Virus record (IMG/VR): IMGVR_UViG_3300044904_000014
Location: 1 to 27,621 of that record
Reading direction: 5' to 3' (one strand)
Length of the DNA stretch: 27,621 nucleotides
Origin: a virus
Shown here piece after piece: positions 15,544-23,182 of the stretch; within the stretch, counting starts at the first letter, position 1; each line of letters starts with the position of its first letter. The notes beneath the pieces were generated by a model, which was not told where the DNA came from, made no database searches, and saw only the letters and a program-made list of their open reading frames with translations. A program made the translations under genes and the position numbers.

Positions 15544-15748
15544 GACCGTTGCGGACATAAAGCGACAACCCAAGGGCGCCGAGGAGGCGCGCGGCGGTAT
15601 CCAGCCGCGCGCCCGTGCGCCCCGTTTCGATGCTGGAGATGTGGTGCTGCTCGACGCCGGTTGCCTCCGCGAGCCGCTGTTGCGACCAGCCGCGGGCGCG
15701 CCGGCCTTCCCGGATGGCGTCCCCCACGACACGACGCGCTTCCGTCAC
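15518..15748 (-). CDS. XRE-family helix-turn-helix regulator
   Basis: A 76-aa protein with GTG start overlapping the protease stop (GTGA). Residues about 17-60 form the XRE fold: 'GRRARGWSQQRLAEATGVEQHHISSIETGR', with the typical WSQ..LA..TGV helix and ISxIE-G after the recognition helix. The C-terminal 'LDTAARLLGALGLSLYVR' is HipB/HigA-like. DNA-binding regulator, possibly acting on the promoter and repeats just downstream. Finding it inside a head operon, between protease and capsid, is unusual. It might also be an orphan antitoxin-like gene; no toxin is next to it. Confidence 0.85.
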   Translation of the reverse strand: MTEARRVVGDAIREGRRARGWSQQRLAEATGVEQHHISSIETGRTGARLDTAARLLGALGLSLYVRNGLAPAQFTS

Positions 15749-16866
15749 GCTGCCTTGTCCTTGGCATCCCCCAGGATCTTCTCCAGCTTGGTCTCGATCT
15801 TCGCCTTCTCATCCTCGGTAATCCCCTCCGTCTGCGGCAGCCGCGAGAGTGCGTTGCGCACGGCGTTGAGGTTCACCGTCCCGTCGGGGTGCTTGTACGG
15901 CAACTTGAGGTCGCCGAACGACTTGGCGTCGGCTGGCGCCCACGCATAGCAGGACTTCACATGATCCTGCTGCGCCTCCGTCAACTCGTCCCACGTCTTG
16001 TCGGGGTAGAAGTCGCCCAAGGACGGCTTCTCCCACGACTTCTCGGTGGTCTTGGACCGCACGGTGAGGCCCAGTTCCCGCTCGAACATCGCCAGCCGGC
16101 GGCTCCGGAGGGCCAGCGGGACGAACGCCGCCGTTTCGGGCGGCATCAGCGTCTCCAGCCGCTTGAGGATGCTGCGGACGGTTGCCACATCCGGGGCCAC
16201 GATGTGACGCTGTTCCATGCGCACCAGCGCAGCCGCCAAGTCATCCAGCCGGATGCCGGCCCGTACCGACGCAACCTCCAGCACGGGGTCCAGGGAGCGC
16301 TTCTCGGCCGTGCTGTCGGGGTAGGCCGGGAAGGCCACGGGAGAGATGTCGCGTAGGCGCACCTCGACCAACTCCCGTAGTATCGAGCCATCGGCCTGCC
16401 GGGTCGCCGGCGTCCGCACCGGGTCGAAGCCGAAAGAGCTGCCTGTGACATCGCGCCGCTCGACCCGGCGCGCAAAGGAGACGTGCATTGGGTCTTGGCC
16501 GTCGAGCTGCACATCGGCCGTCATCCCCCGCGGTTCGGAGCGCATCTCCATGGTGCCGTTGGACGGGCGTCCCAACACGAAGTCCGCGTTGTGGTTCCAG
16601 CAGGAAACGATGGAGTCCCGGTGCTCCTGCACCGTCTTCGTAAAGGCGGTCGAGCGCACGACCTCCGTAAAGTCCCCGATGGAGCGGCTGTGCATCTCCT
16701 CCGAGGGCTTGTCGTAGGGAATGAGCATATGGATCCGCGGGCCCTTGTCCGTGGCCTCCACGGAAACGTCGCCGTTCAGGAAGCGCCGCTCATGGCGCGG
16801 CAGTTCCGCCGCGAACTTCGCGGCATCCTCAGGCGACAGCGGCTGCGCTTCCAGGCTCTTCTCCAT
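15745..16866 (-). CDS. HK97-family prohead protease with C-terminal extension
   Basis: A serine protease of the U35 family (373 aa) that trims the capsid scaffold during head maturation. Residues about 25-190 carry the fold. 'SCWNHNADFVLGR' places the catalytic His near 92, and 'TGSSFGF' the Ser near 143-144. The C-terminal part (about 285-373) is a separate domain: 'DAKSFGDLKLPYKHPDGTVNLNAVRNALSRL', a KLP-H-DG-N-x-V-R pattern also found in other phage head proteins. The start at 16866 has GGAG 6 nt upstream; an in-frame ATG at 16884 is also possible. It overlaps the portal end by 38 nt. Confidence 0.88.
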   Translation of the reverse strand: MEKSLEAQPLSPEDAAKFAAELPRHERRFLNGDVSVEATDKGPRIHMLIPYDKPSEEMHSRSIGDFTEVVRSTAFTKTVQEHRDSIVSCWNHNADFVLGRPSNGTMEMRSEPRGMTADVQLDGQDPMHVSFARRVERRDVTGSSFGFDPVRTPATRQADGSILRELVEVRLRDISPVAFPAYPDSTAEKRSLDPVLEVASVRAGIRLDDLAAALVRMEQRHIVAPDVATVRSILKRLETLMPPETAAFVPLALRSRRLAMFERELGLTVRSKTTEKSWEKPSLGDFYPDKTWDELTEAQQDHVKSCYAWAPADAKSFGDLKLPYKHPDGTVNLNAVRNALSRLPQTEGITEDEKAKIETKLEKILGDAKDKAA

Positions 16867-18148
16867 CGTGGACTCCGCCGGCATCGGCCGGCTTCGGGGG
16901 TTTCGGCGGGTTCAAATTCGGCGTTACCTGGAACTGGTCGAGGTCCGCGGGGCCGGGGTTCAGCCCTTCCTTGGCTCGCGCCTCGTTCGGCGTCAGCACG
17001 CGGTTGACGATGCCCATCTGGTAGGAGGTGAAGCGCGCCATGACATCGCCGCGGTCCAGGGCGTCGAGATCCGCGCGGACATACAGCCGCCCGACTTCCT
17101 TGCGGCCGAAGAGCTGCATGCTGCACCGCTGCTCCCACCGCACCACCCAGGGCCGGGCGTGGTTCTGGCGGAACTCCAGCGCCTGCTGCTCATTGTTGCT
17201 GAAGGTGTTCCGCGAGAGGTCGCCGAGCATGTGGGGCGGAATGTTGAGGATCCGCGACGCCTCGGTGATCTGGAACTGCCGGAGCCCCAAGAGTTGCGCC
17301 TTTTCGGGGGAGATGGTCGTCTGCGTCCACTTGAGACCTTCTTCAAGGATCAACAGCCGGTGCGCGCGGTCGATCCCACCGACCTGCTCGTCCACCTGTT
17401 TCCGGAGCCGCGACTGCGCCTCCATACTGAGCTTTCCATCCTTCGTCAGAATGCCAGTCGGTGCGAGCCCGCGGCCGAAAAACCCCGCAATGAAGAGCTC
17501 GCCGGCCAGGCCGAGCCCGATGGCTTCCCGGTGGAGGTTCGGCAGCAGTTCCCCGAGGATGCCGCGATGCGAAAACCCACGCACCCACAGCACCTCATCG
17601 GCCGGCAGCAACGTGTAGCCCATCATGCCGCCGCCCTGATAGTCCGGCAGCGTCACCCGGAGCCACAGGGTTGCGTCTGGATGGCGTTCCCATTTGCAGC
17701 GGTCGGGGTTGAGCGGCCAGAGTTCCTTGATGATGCCCCCATTATCCCGCACGATCTGGGAGGCGGAGCCGCCCCACCAGAGCGCGTGGGCCTGCACCAT
17801 CTCGAAGAACTCCATCGGCGTCTGCTCGTCGTTCGGCTGGTTATGCACGATCCAATGGACCGGGTGCTCAGGACGTTCCACCTTGCCGCCTGGCCGCAGA
17901 CCCTGACCCGGCGTCTGCTCATAGACGCTCCAGGGCAGCGAGCCCAAGGTAGCCGCCGAGAGCCGGACGCCCGCGGAGAGCGCGGTCCACGACAAGGCGG
18001 ATTCCGGCGTGACATCGATGCCGGAGGTCGCGGGGCCGCCGTGTGCCCCGAGGAACAGTTTCTGGATCCAGTAGGCCGGATCCATCGGATTGCCGATCAG
18101 GACATTGATGGCCCGCTGCTCGTAGGCCCGGGTGAGGAAGCCGCTCAT
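16829..18148 (-). CDS. Portal protein, HK97 gp3-like
   Basis: A 439-aa protein forming the dodecameric head vertex through which DNA enters and leaves. Residues about 50-75 (SALSWTALSAGVRLSAATLGSLP) match the family start (A-V-x-AxV-xx-S-AxxP). The 'ASRILNIPPHMLGDLSRNTF' stretch at about 297-316 is the phage-portal clip/stem hallmark. The C-terminus is Pro-rich and disordered. ATG overlaps the upstream stop (ATGA). Confidence 0.92.
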   Translation of the reverse strand: MSGFLTRAYEQRAINVLIGNPMDPAYWIQKLFLGAHGGPATSGIDVTPESALSWTALSAGVRLSAATLGSLPWSVYEQTPGQGLRPGGKVERPEHPVHWIVHNQPNDEQTPMEFFEMVQAHALWWGGSASQIVRDNGGIIKELWPLNPDRCKWERHPDATLWLRVTLPDYQGGGMMGYTLLPADEVLWVRGFSHRGILGELLPNLHREAIGLGLAGELFIAGFFGRGLAPTGILTKDGKLSMEAQSRLRKQVDEQVGGIDRAHRLLILEEGLKWTQTTISPEKAQLLGLRQFQITEASRILNIPPHMLGDLSRNTFSNNEQQALEFRQNHARPWVVRWEQRCSMQLFGRKEVGRLYVRADLDALDRGDVMARFTSYQMGIVNRVLTPNEARAKEGLNPGPADLDQFQVTPNLNPPKPPKPADAGGVHDGEEPGSAAAVA

Positions 18149-18360
18149 GGACCACCCTTCGCGCCACGCGCGGCGCCGGTCAGGCCCGTGGAGACCAGGA
18201 GCGCCCCGGCCAGGAGCCACCCCGCGGGCGCGTACACCATCGCAGCCCCCCGAATCAGGGCGCCGGCGCCAGCTATCGTCACCACGTCCCAGCGGTCGAA
18301 GGGGAGCCGCTGCACGGCCGCGGTCGTCGCGTGCCAGAGACGGGAGAGGAGCCGCTTCAT
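18145..18360 (-). CDS. Small membrane protein between terminase and portal
   Basis: A 71-aa protein with a basic N-terminus (MKRLLSRLWHATTAAVQR) then two hydrophobic stretches at about 25-42 and 43-62 (Ala/Gly/Leu/Val rich), so probably one hairpin or two short membrane helices. The end overlaps the portal start. Function unknown. It resembles a tiny holin or leader only in size and hydrophobicity, and the usual lysis neighbours are missing. Confidence 0.65.
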   Translation of the reverse strand: MKRLLSRLWHATTAAVQRLPFDRWDVVTIAGAGALIRGAAMVYAPAGWLLAGALLVSTGLTGAARGAKGGP

Positions 18361-20060
18361 CCGAACACCAGGGGGCCGCGGGACTCGTACACCGATACCT
18401 CACGCTCCACGACCGCCCGACCCATGGCCAGGATCAGTGCCACGGCGGGGTCGATCTTGTTCTCCGGCCGGTCCTTGCGAGGGAAGATGTTCCCGTTCGG
18501 GTCTTCCCGCACGGTCACGTTGGACAAGCCCCAGGCGAGCAGCGGATCGCCCGTGTGGTGGAAGCGCCCGGCCTTGACCGCCGCCTCCAAGTCCTTCATG
18601 GCCGGCGAGAGGTACTGGACCCGCTGCGGCACCTCCACGATCTTCGTCTCCTCCAACCCCGCCCGCTTCAGGGGGTCGGTGAAGGCCCGGGCGTTCCAGG
18701 GGTCCACGCTCACCGTATCCAGCCCCTGCGCCGTGGCATCCTGCATCAGCTCCTCGGCGGCCCGCTCGTAGTCGGTGTCCGTGCCCTCGGTGCCCACCAG
18801 CCAGCCCTCGCGCTCCCACGCCCGGTAGTGCTGGTTGGCCGGCGCGTCCACCGTCGCCTTCGGAATGTAGTGGCGGGCGAAGGCGTAGAAGTGCTGGCCG
18901 TCCTCCTGGCTCTTGCTGAAGACCCGCACGACCGAGGTCAGGTCCAGGCGGTTCGCCAGGTCGGCGCCCACCGCACAGGGTTCCCCGGCGAAGTCCTCGG
19001 CCCTGAGGCCCGGGTCGGCGCAGCGGTGCCACCACTCCATATTCATCCAGGCGTCCCGCGCCGTCACCCAGACGTTGAGGTGCTTGGTCTTGAAGATCCC
19101 CTGCTCGCGGCTCGAGGCGATGGCCTTCTGCTGCTGGGCCTTCAGGTAGGAGCCGCTCACCGACACGTCGAAGTTCGGATTGGCCTTCTTCAAGGCGGCC
19201 ACCGAGGTCCAGTCGTCGGCCTCATCGATCGTATAGATGATGCCCCACAGCCGGTCGTCGGCCTGAATCCCCTGGAGCATCTTCTGCACCCGCTCCCGCA
19301 GCGCGTAGCACGGTCCGGCGATGTTGTCCCCGGCCGTGGTGATAACCAAGGCCAAGGGCTGGCGCCGGGCGCCCATCCCCGTGACCATCGTGTCGTACTG
19401 CGTCGAGTCCGGGTGCTCGTGGTACTCGTCCGTGATCGAGAGCGACGGCGAGGCCCCGTCGCCAGGCTTCCCAATCACGGGCTCGAAGCGGCTCCCGGTG
19501 CTGAGCACCGTCATCGTCTTGGCATGCACCTCGACGCCAAACTGCTCCCGGAAGTCGCGTGTGCGCTCCGCCATCTGCTTGGCAGGCCGGAACACCTCCC
19601 ACGCCTGCTTCTCGGACGTCGCTCCGGAGTAGACCTCGGCACCGAACTCCCCATCCGCCGCGAAGCAGTAGAGGCCGTCGATCGCCGCCTCGGTGCTCTT
19701 CGCGTTCTTCCGCGGCACCTCCAAATAGGCTTCCCGGAAGCGCCGGAGCCCGCTGCCCTTCTCCACCCAGCCGAAGACGCAGCAGCGCCGGAAGCACTGC
19801 CAGGGCTCCAGGTGAATCAGGTTCGTCCTCCCCTTGACCGGCAGCGCCCAGTGGCCCTTGACGTGGGGCATGTGCTCCGCGAAGCGGCAGGCGCGTTCCG
19901 CCTTCGCGGCGTCGAAGCGGTAGGGGAAGCCCTTGGTTCGCGCCCGCGCCAGGTCGTCCAGGTGCCGCTGACACGCGAGCCGGACCCACTGGCAGGCCGG
20001 CACCTTCCCCGCCACCACGGCGCGGGCGTAGCCATGCGCGAAGGCCGCGTAGGACTTCAC
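18357..20060 (-). CDS. Terminase large subunit
   Basis: A 567-aa packaging motor and nuclease of the Terminase_1 / HK97 group. Walker A-like 'VPRKNAKST' sits at about 115-123, Walker B 'LSITDE' at 207-212 and the coupling motif 'ITTAGD' at 240-245. In the RNase-H-like nuclease half, candidate metal ligands are D367 (GADLANRLDLT), D453 (SVDPWN) and D537 (ENKIDPAVAL). The length fits. It starts at the terminase small subunit stop (ATGA), so both are translated as a unit. Confidence 0.95.
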   Translation of the reverse strand: MKSYAAFAHGYARAVVAGKVPACQWVRLACQRHLDDLARARTKGFPYRFDAAKAERACRFAEHMPHVKGHWALPVKGRTNLIHLEPWQCFRRCCVFGWVEKGSGLRRFREAYLEVPRKNAKSTEAAIDGLYCFAADGEFGAEVYSGATSEKQAWEVFRPAKQMAERTRDFREQFGVEVHAKTMTVLSTGSRFEPVIGKPGDGASPSLSITDEYHEHPDSTQYDTMVTGMGARRQPLALVITTAGDNIAGPCYALRERVQKMLQGIQADDRLWGIIYTIDEADDWTSVAALKKANPNFDVSVSGSYLKAQQQKAIASSREQGIFKTKHLNVWVTARDAWMNMEWWHRCADPGLRAEDFAGEPCAVGADLANRLDLTSVVRVFSKSQEDGQHFYAFARHYIPKATVDAPANQHYRAWEREGWLVGTEGTDTDYERAAEELMQDATAQGLDTVSVDPWNARAFTDPLKRAGLEETKIVEVPQRVQYLSPAMKDLEAAVKAGRFHHTGDPLLAWGLSNVTVREDPNGNIFPRKDRPENKIDPAVALILAMGRAVVEREVSVYESRGPLVFG

Positions 20061-20446
20061 CCGAGCTCCGAGAAGGCGTTGACCCGGTTACCCCGCGGCT
20101 TCGGCACCGTCACCTTCGAGCGATCCGCGGGCGAGAAGCCGAGCCGGCCGTAGCAACTGACGAGAATCCCGACCTCGGCGGCCTTAATCACGCCGTCCCG
20201 CTCCTTCTGCCGGAGCCGGGCCATGGTTTCCAAGATCGCGCGGTCCGCCCGCGTCAGCACCCCCGGAGCCGCATCGTTCACCAGCTCCATCCAGCGCGCC
20301 CGCTGCGCTTCGTTGAGACAGGTGGGCGGCGCGCCAACGTCCGGCTCCGGCTGCGGCTCGTTCTCCCGCGCCCGCCGCCGGTCCGGGTGCTTCCGGAAGG
20401 AGCCGGTGAGCTCCAGAATGGCGCTCGGCTTCCGTGGGCGTCCCAT
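20057..20446 (-). CDS. Terminase small subunit, P27-like
   Basis: A 129-aa DNA-recognition subunit that picks the packaging start. It opens 'MGRPRKPSAILELTGSFRKHPDRRR', the GRPxKP / L-G-xxRxHP pattern of P27-type small terminases, and has the later 'W..L......G.LT.AD...L...A' helix block. AGGTGG sits 9 nt upstream of the ATG as ribosome binding site, inside a palindrome. It is directly followed by the large subunit. Confidence 0.88.
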   Translation of the reverse strand: MGRPRKPSAILELTGSFRKHPDRRRARENEPQPEPDVGAPPTCLNEAQRARWMELVNDAAPGVLTRADRAILETMARLRQKERDGVIKAAEVGILVSCYGRLGFSPADRSKVTVPKPRGNRVNAFSELG

Positions 20447-20579
20447 TATGCCACACCACCTGTGGCATTTTGTAGCGGGGACGTGAAAAAAGAGACACCA
20501 CGGCGGTCTTGGGCGGCGTCCGTGGGAGGCGCGACCTGCCCCCCCTGATGGGGATCGCGCAATTCCTTGCGCGGTTCAG
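20447..20579 (-). promoter_or_regulatory. Gap between HNH and terminase genes: possible cos region
   Basis: A 133-bp gap. In many HNH-terminase phages the cos site lies in this gap. It holds the palindrome at 20448-20468, an A-rich run (20486-20493, plus strand) and GC-rich arms. I cannot locate a cut site by eye. Confidence 0.3.
20448..20468 (-). promoter_or_regulatory. 8-bp palindrome at the terminase small subunit start
   Basis: ATGCCACA - 5 nt - TGTGGCAT, a perfect 8-bp inverted repeat. In the mRNA the loop reads GGTGG, part of the ribosome binding site. It could be a protein operator or a translation control hairpin. Confidence 0.5.
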
Positions 20580-20930
20580 TCACCGGCCGAACCCTCCGTC
20601 CTCGGTCACCGTGCGGTGCGAGTGGTGCCGATGGCAGAGGCCGCGGAGGTTGCTGTCCGCGTCCGTGCCGCCCTTACGCTTGCTCACGATGTGGTCGACG
20701 TCCACCGAGAGCTCCTGGCAGTCCGGCCATCGGCAGGAGGGGTCGCGCTTCAAGATGCGGGCGCGGAGCGCGGCCCAGGCGTGGCCGTAGCCACGGGCGG
20801 CGGCGTGCGGTCGGGTCGCATCCTGTTTCTGCCGCCAGGCGCGACGGTGCGCCTCGCAGAAGTGGTCGGGCGCGTTGGTCAGGATACGGCAACCGGAGCC
20901 ACGGCAGGGATGGAGCGGGCCGTTAGGCAT
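20580..20930 (-). CDS. HNH endonuclease
   Basis: A 116-aa protein. The HNH core is visible: 'CRWPDC' (C66, C71), 'VDVDHIVSKRKGGTDADSNLRGLCHRHHSHRT', with DH at 79-80, N94 and the final H near 102-103. A first Cys set (CRGSGC, HFC) forms a second zinc site. HNH proteins beside the terminase help cut cos DNA in several long-tailed phages. Its start overlaps the connector gene stop by 1 nt. Confidence 0.9.
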   Translation of the reverse strand: MPNGPLHPCRGSGCRILTNAPDHFCEAHRRAWRQKQDATRPHAAARGYGHAWAALRARILKRDPSCRWPDCQELSVDVDHIVSKRKGGTDADSNLRGLCHRHHSHRTVTEDGGFGR

Positions 20931-21622
20931 CAGGCGAACTCCGGTTCCCAGGTGGAGGCGTGCTGGTCCATCAGCACGTCGAAGATGGGCAGGCGCGTGA
21001 GGACGGTCGTGGCCTCAGCTTCCCGGTTCTCGTACAGCGTGCCCACCACCATCAGGAGTGCTTGGCGGATCATCTGCGGCACCGCACCGATGCTCGCCAC
21101 GCCCGCAACGTAGGTCACGGTCACCGCGTTGGGCACGTACCGTGTGGGCGTCCAGTAGGTCGGCACGTCTTGGTTGCCGGTCAGCGGATCGATGCCGAAG
21201 GGCAGCAGACGGGCGATGGGCTGATGATGGGCGTCCACGATGTACTGACTCGTGGGCCGTATCTGCGTGTTGCCGTTCATGTCGATGTACTGCACGCTGG
21301 TGACCGAGGTCAGGAGGTCGGTCAGGTCCAGGTTGCCCGTGCGCGGCAGCGGCAACGCCCAGCCGGGGAAGCGTGAGAGGTTGAGCTCCAAGGTCTGCTG
21401 CATCAATGCCTTGCAAAGCAAACCTTCCATCGTCTCGCGGGCCGTCACGATGTGGGATTGCAAGAGCGCGTCTTCGTCCGCGATCGAGACGCCGCGCAGG
21501 TGATCCTTGACCTCTTGAAGCGTCACCGGCTCCAGCGTCGGCGCGACGGTGCGCCGCAGCGCCCACTCGATGGGGAAGCGGCGCCAGTCCTGAAGCATGG
21601 CGATCGGGTTACCGAAGGTCAT
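20930..21622 (-). CDS. Head-tail connector, gp6 / phiE125 gp8-like
   Basis: A 230-aa protein. The N-terminal half is the helical connector pattern 'LEPVTLQEVKDHLRGVSIADEDALLQSHIVTARETMEGLLCKALMQQT', a match to the phiE125 gp8 / HK97 gp6 type. The rest has 'LPLPRTGNLDLTDLLTSVTSVQYIDMNG' and a helical end. Such proteins form the ring below the portal. It is placed upstream of the terminase here, whereas related genes usually lie after the capsid gene. Confidence 0.8.
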   Translation of the reverse strand: MTFGNPIAMLQDWRRFPIEWALRRTVAPTLEPVTLQEVKDHLRGVSIADEDALLQSHIVTARETMEGLLCKALMQQTLELNLSRFPGWALPLPRTGNLDLTDLLTSVTSVQYIDMNGNTQIRPTSQYIVDAHHQPIARLLPFGIDPLTGNQDVPTYWTPTRYVPNAVTVTYVAGVASIGAVPQMIRQALLMVVGTLYENREAEATTVLTRLPIFDVLMDQHASTWEPEFA

Positions 21623-22152
21623 CGGTTGTCCACCCGGACCACGACGCTACGGTCCAAGGTCCGGCCCTGTGTGGTCGTGACGCGGTTGCGGACGCTGTAG
21701 ACTTGACTCTTGGTGCCGGCGCTCACCACGGTTGAGGCGACCGTATTCGTCAGCGCGCTCAGGGCCGCGGTGGCGCCCGCTTGCGCCCCACCGACCGTGA
21801 ACGCGACGGCCACACCCGTTCCATCGTCCAGCGTGAAGTGATTCAAGTCCGGCGTTGCCAAGACCTTGCCTGCGCCGACCACCGAGGGCGTCGAGGCGGT
21901 GCCAATGAGCGAAATCGCGTCGCCGATGCCGAAGCCATGCGCCGCGCAGGAGAGTTGATTGGGAATCGACGGATCGGTGTGGAGCGCAATCGCGGTGATC
22001 GCCTTCGTGGGCGGCGTGCCGAGCCCCAACGCCCCGTCGCCCGCTTCCACGGCCCACGCGCTCGTCAGCAGCGTTTCGCCGCTGTTGAGGTCGCCGGCCC
22101 AGTCGTAGCTCAGGCTCAGGACTTCATCCGGATCCTTGAGGCTGACATTCAT
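21619..22152 (-). CDS. Fibre-tail-adaptor-like protein with an inserted module
   Basis: A 177-aa protein. The two ends match the small 'adaptor' proteins often seen in siphophage genomes: 'MNVSLKDPDEVLSLSYDWAGDL' at the start and 'YSVRNRVTTTQGRTLDRSVVVRV' at the end (NR-x-TT-x-GRT-x-DRS). Residues about 52-130 are an insert, 'CAAHGFGIGDAISLIG...' plus 'FTLDDGTG', that resembles FCCH-like modules and is related to one in the tail hub. The start overlaps a 17-codon upstream frame. Function by position: tail or neck part. Confidence 0.7.
   Translation of the reverse strand: MNVSLKDPDEVLSLSYDWAGDLNSGETLLTSAWAVEAGDGALGLGTPPTKAITAIALHTDPSIPNQLSCAAHGFGIGDAISLIGTASTPSVVGAGKVLATPDLNHFTLDDGTGVAVAFTVGGAQAGATAALSALTNTVASTVVSAGTKSQVYSVRNRVTTTQGRTLDRSVVVRVDNR
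21763..21999 (-). repeat. FCCH-like insert shared with the tail hub
   Basis: Adaptor residues about 52-130. The core KVLATPDLNHFTLDDGTG plus 'AVAFTVGGAQAGAT' is near-identical in layout to residues 511-543 of the tail hub at 3467-7063. Confidence 0.65.
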
Positions 22153-22202
22153 CGCGTCGGCGTGCCCTGGCGCATAGGCATAGGTGAAACGTTGACCCGC
22201 AC
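22149..22202 (-). CDS. Possible 17-aa leader peptide
   Basis: A GTG with GGGAGG 4 nt upstream opens a 17-codon frame (VRVNVSPMPMRQGTPTR), whose TGA overlaps the ATG of the adaptor gene (ATGA). The adaptor's own ATG has no good ribosome binding site, so coupling through this leader would explain its translation. Such a short frame can also arise by chance. Confidence 0.3.
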   Translation of the reverse strand: MRVNVSPMPMRQGTPTR

Positions 22203-22215
22203 ATCTCCTCCCTTT

Positions 22216-22983
22216 TCAGTTGTTCTGCAAGACCGCCGCCGCCTCGACCGGATCGCAGCCTGCCGCCGTCGCGCGGAAGCGGACCAAGCCGGCGTTCCTC
22301 ATACCATCAGCCGCCGCGACGACGAGCTTGTAGTCGCCACCCGTCAGCTCAATCGCCGGGGTATTGATCGCGGCGACGAAGGCGCCGCTGTCAAGTGCAA
22401 AGCTACAGGCGGGCGTCTTGCCCGTCGCCTCGGTCACATGGTCGGTCAGCTTCATCTTGAACACCAGCGTCAACGTCGGCTCGTTCTTGAGCCGCGCGAG
22501 CTGATCCTTGAGGCTCATGTCGTCTCCCGTGCCGATGGTGCTCAGGACGCCGCCCGAGATCGTACTGATCGCCGCGTTGAGGTTCGTGTTGATTGTCGGA
22601 TAACTGTCGCCGCTCTGGCTCACGTCGATCGACAGCGGAAGTCGCTCCGCGTAGGTGTCCGTCTTCGCCGCAGCCGGCATGAGATTCAGCGTAGCGAAAT
22701 CCACGCCCGTGGCGAGCATGGCATCCGGGAGGTCCAGGCGGTAATCGCCCGCCGCGTTCGCGGCGCTCAACTCCTTCAGGCCGCCGGCCGCGAACGCGCT
22801 GTTCACGGCGACGAGATTACTCAGGGCCTGCACCAGGGGCGCCGCGGCCCCTGTCCGGAAGTAGTACATCGTCAGGTCGGCCGCGACGAGGCCGGCGACC
22901 GCCGCGCCCGACTTCGTGAGATGGACGACGATGGACACCGACGTTGAGCCCGCGCGGATGCCACCAAAGAACTTGTCCGACAT
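22216..22983 (-). CDS. Virion-like structural protein
   Basis: A 255-aa protein starting MSDKFFGGIRAGSTSVSIVV, with GGGAGGA just upstream. 'AGSTSVSI', 'AVAGLVAADLTMYYFRTGAAAPL', 'GGLKELSAANAAGDYRLDLPDAML' follow a layout common to phage structural proteins (the '.GYYRLDLPDA' beta part). The C-terminal half is a separate beta domain. It probably belongs to the tail or neck; there is no clear name. It is the first long gene of the late operon. Confidence 0.65.
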   Translation of the reverse strand: MSDKFFGGIRAGSTSVSIVVHLTKSGAAVAGLVAADLTMYYFRTGAAAPLVQALSNLVAVNSAFAAGGLKELSAANAAGDYRLDLPDAMLATGVDFATLNLMPAAAKTDTYAERLPLSIDVSQSGDSYPTINTNLNAAISTISGGVLSTIGTGDDMSLKDQLARLKNEPTLTLVFKMKLTDHVTEATGKTPACSFALDSGAFVAAINTPAIELTGGDYKLVVAAADGMRNAGLVRFRATAAGCDPVEAAAVLQNN

Positions 22984-23020
22984 CAGTCCTCCCGGAAACG
23001 ACGGGACGCCCGATCCACCG

Positions 23021-23158
23021 TCAGAGAGACCGAGCGTCCGAGATCAGCAGCGGCGGCTGCGCCGTGGGCTCGAGGGGCGCGTTGCAAATCAGGCACCGCT
23101 CAAGCCGCTCGTCGGGGTCAGCCTGCCACCCGCAGCGGGGACAGCGTTGGAGCTGCAT
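23021..23158 (-). CDS. 45-aa zinc-ribbon protein
   Basis: A short frame starting MQLQRCPRCGWQADPDERLE, with CPRC at 6-9 and CLIC at 22-25, two Cys pairs typical of a zinc ribbon. It lies directly behind the strongest promoter in the window, with about 18 nt of leader. The ribosome binding site is weak. Function unknown; small zinc ribbons can bind nucleic acid or proteins. Confidence 0.65.
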   Translation of the reverse strand: MQLQRCPRCGWQADPDERLERCLICNAPLEPTAQPPLLISDARSL

Positions 23159-23182
23159 GGTCGTGCCAGATACACAAACGCT

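Noticed and set aside
18132-20153. Plus-strand open frame of 673 codons
   Set aside because: It mirrors the large terminase gene and shows only Arg/Leu/His-rich noise.
20184-20501. 105-codon frame over the terminase small subunit start
   Set aside because: Alternate frame of the small terminase without protein-like features.
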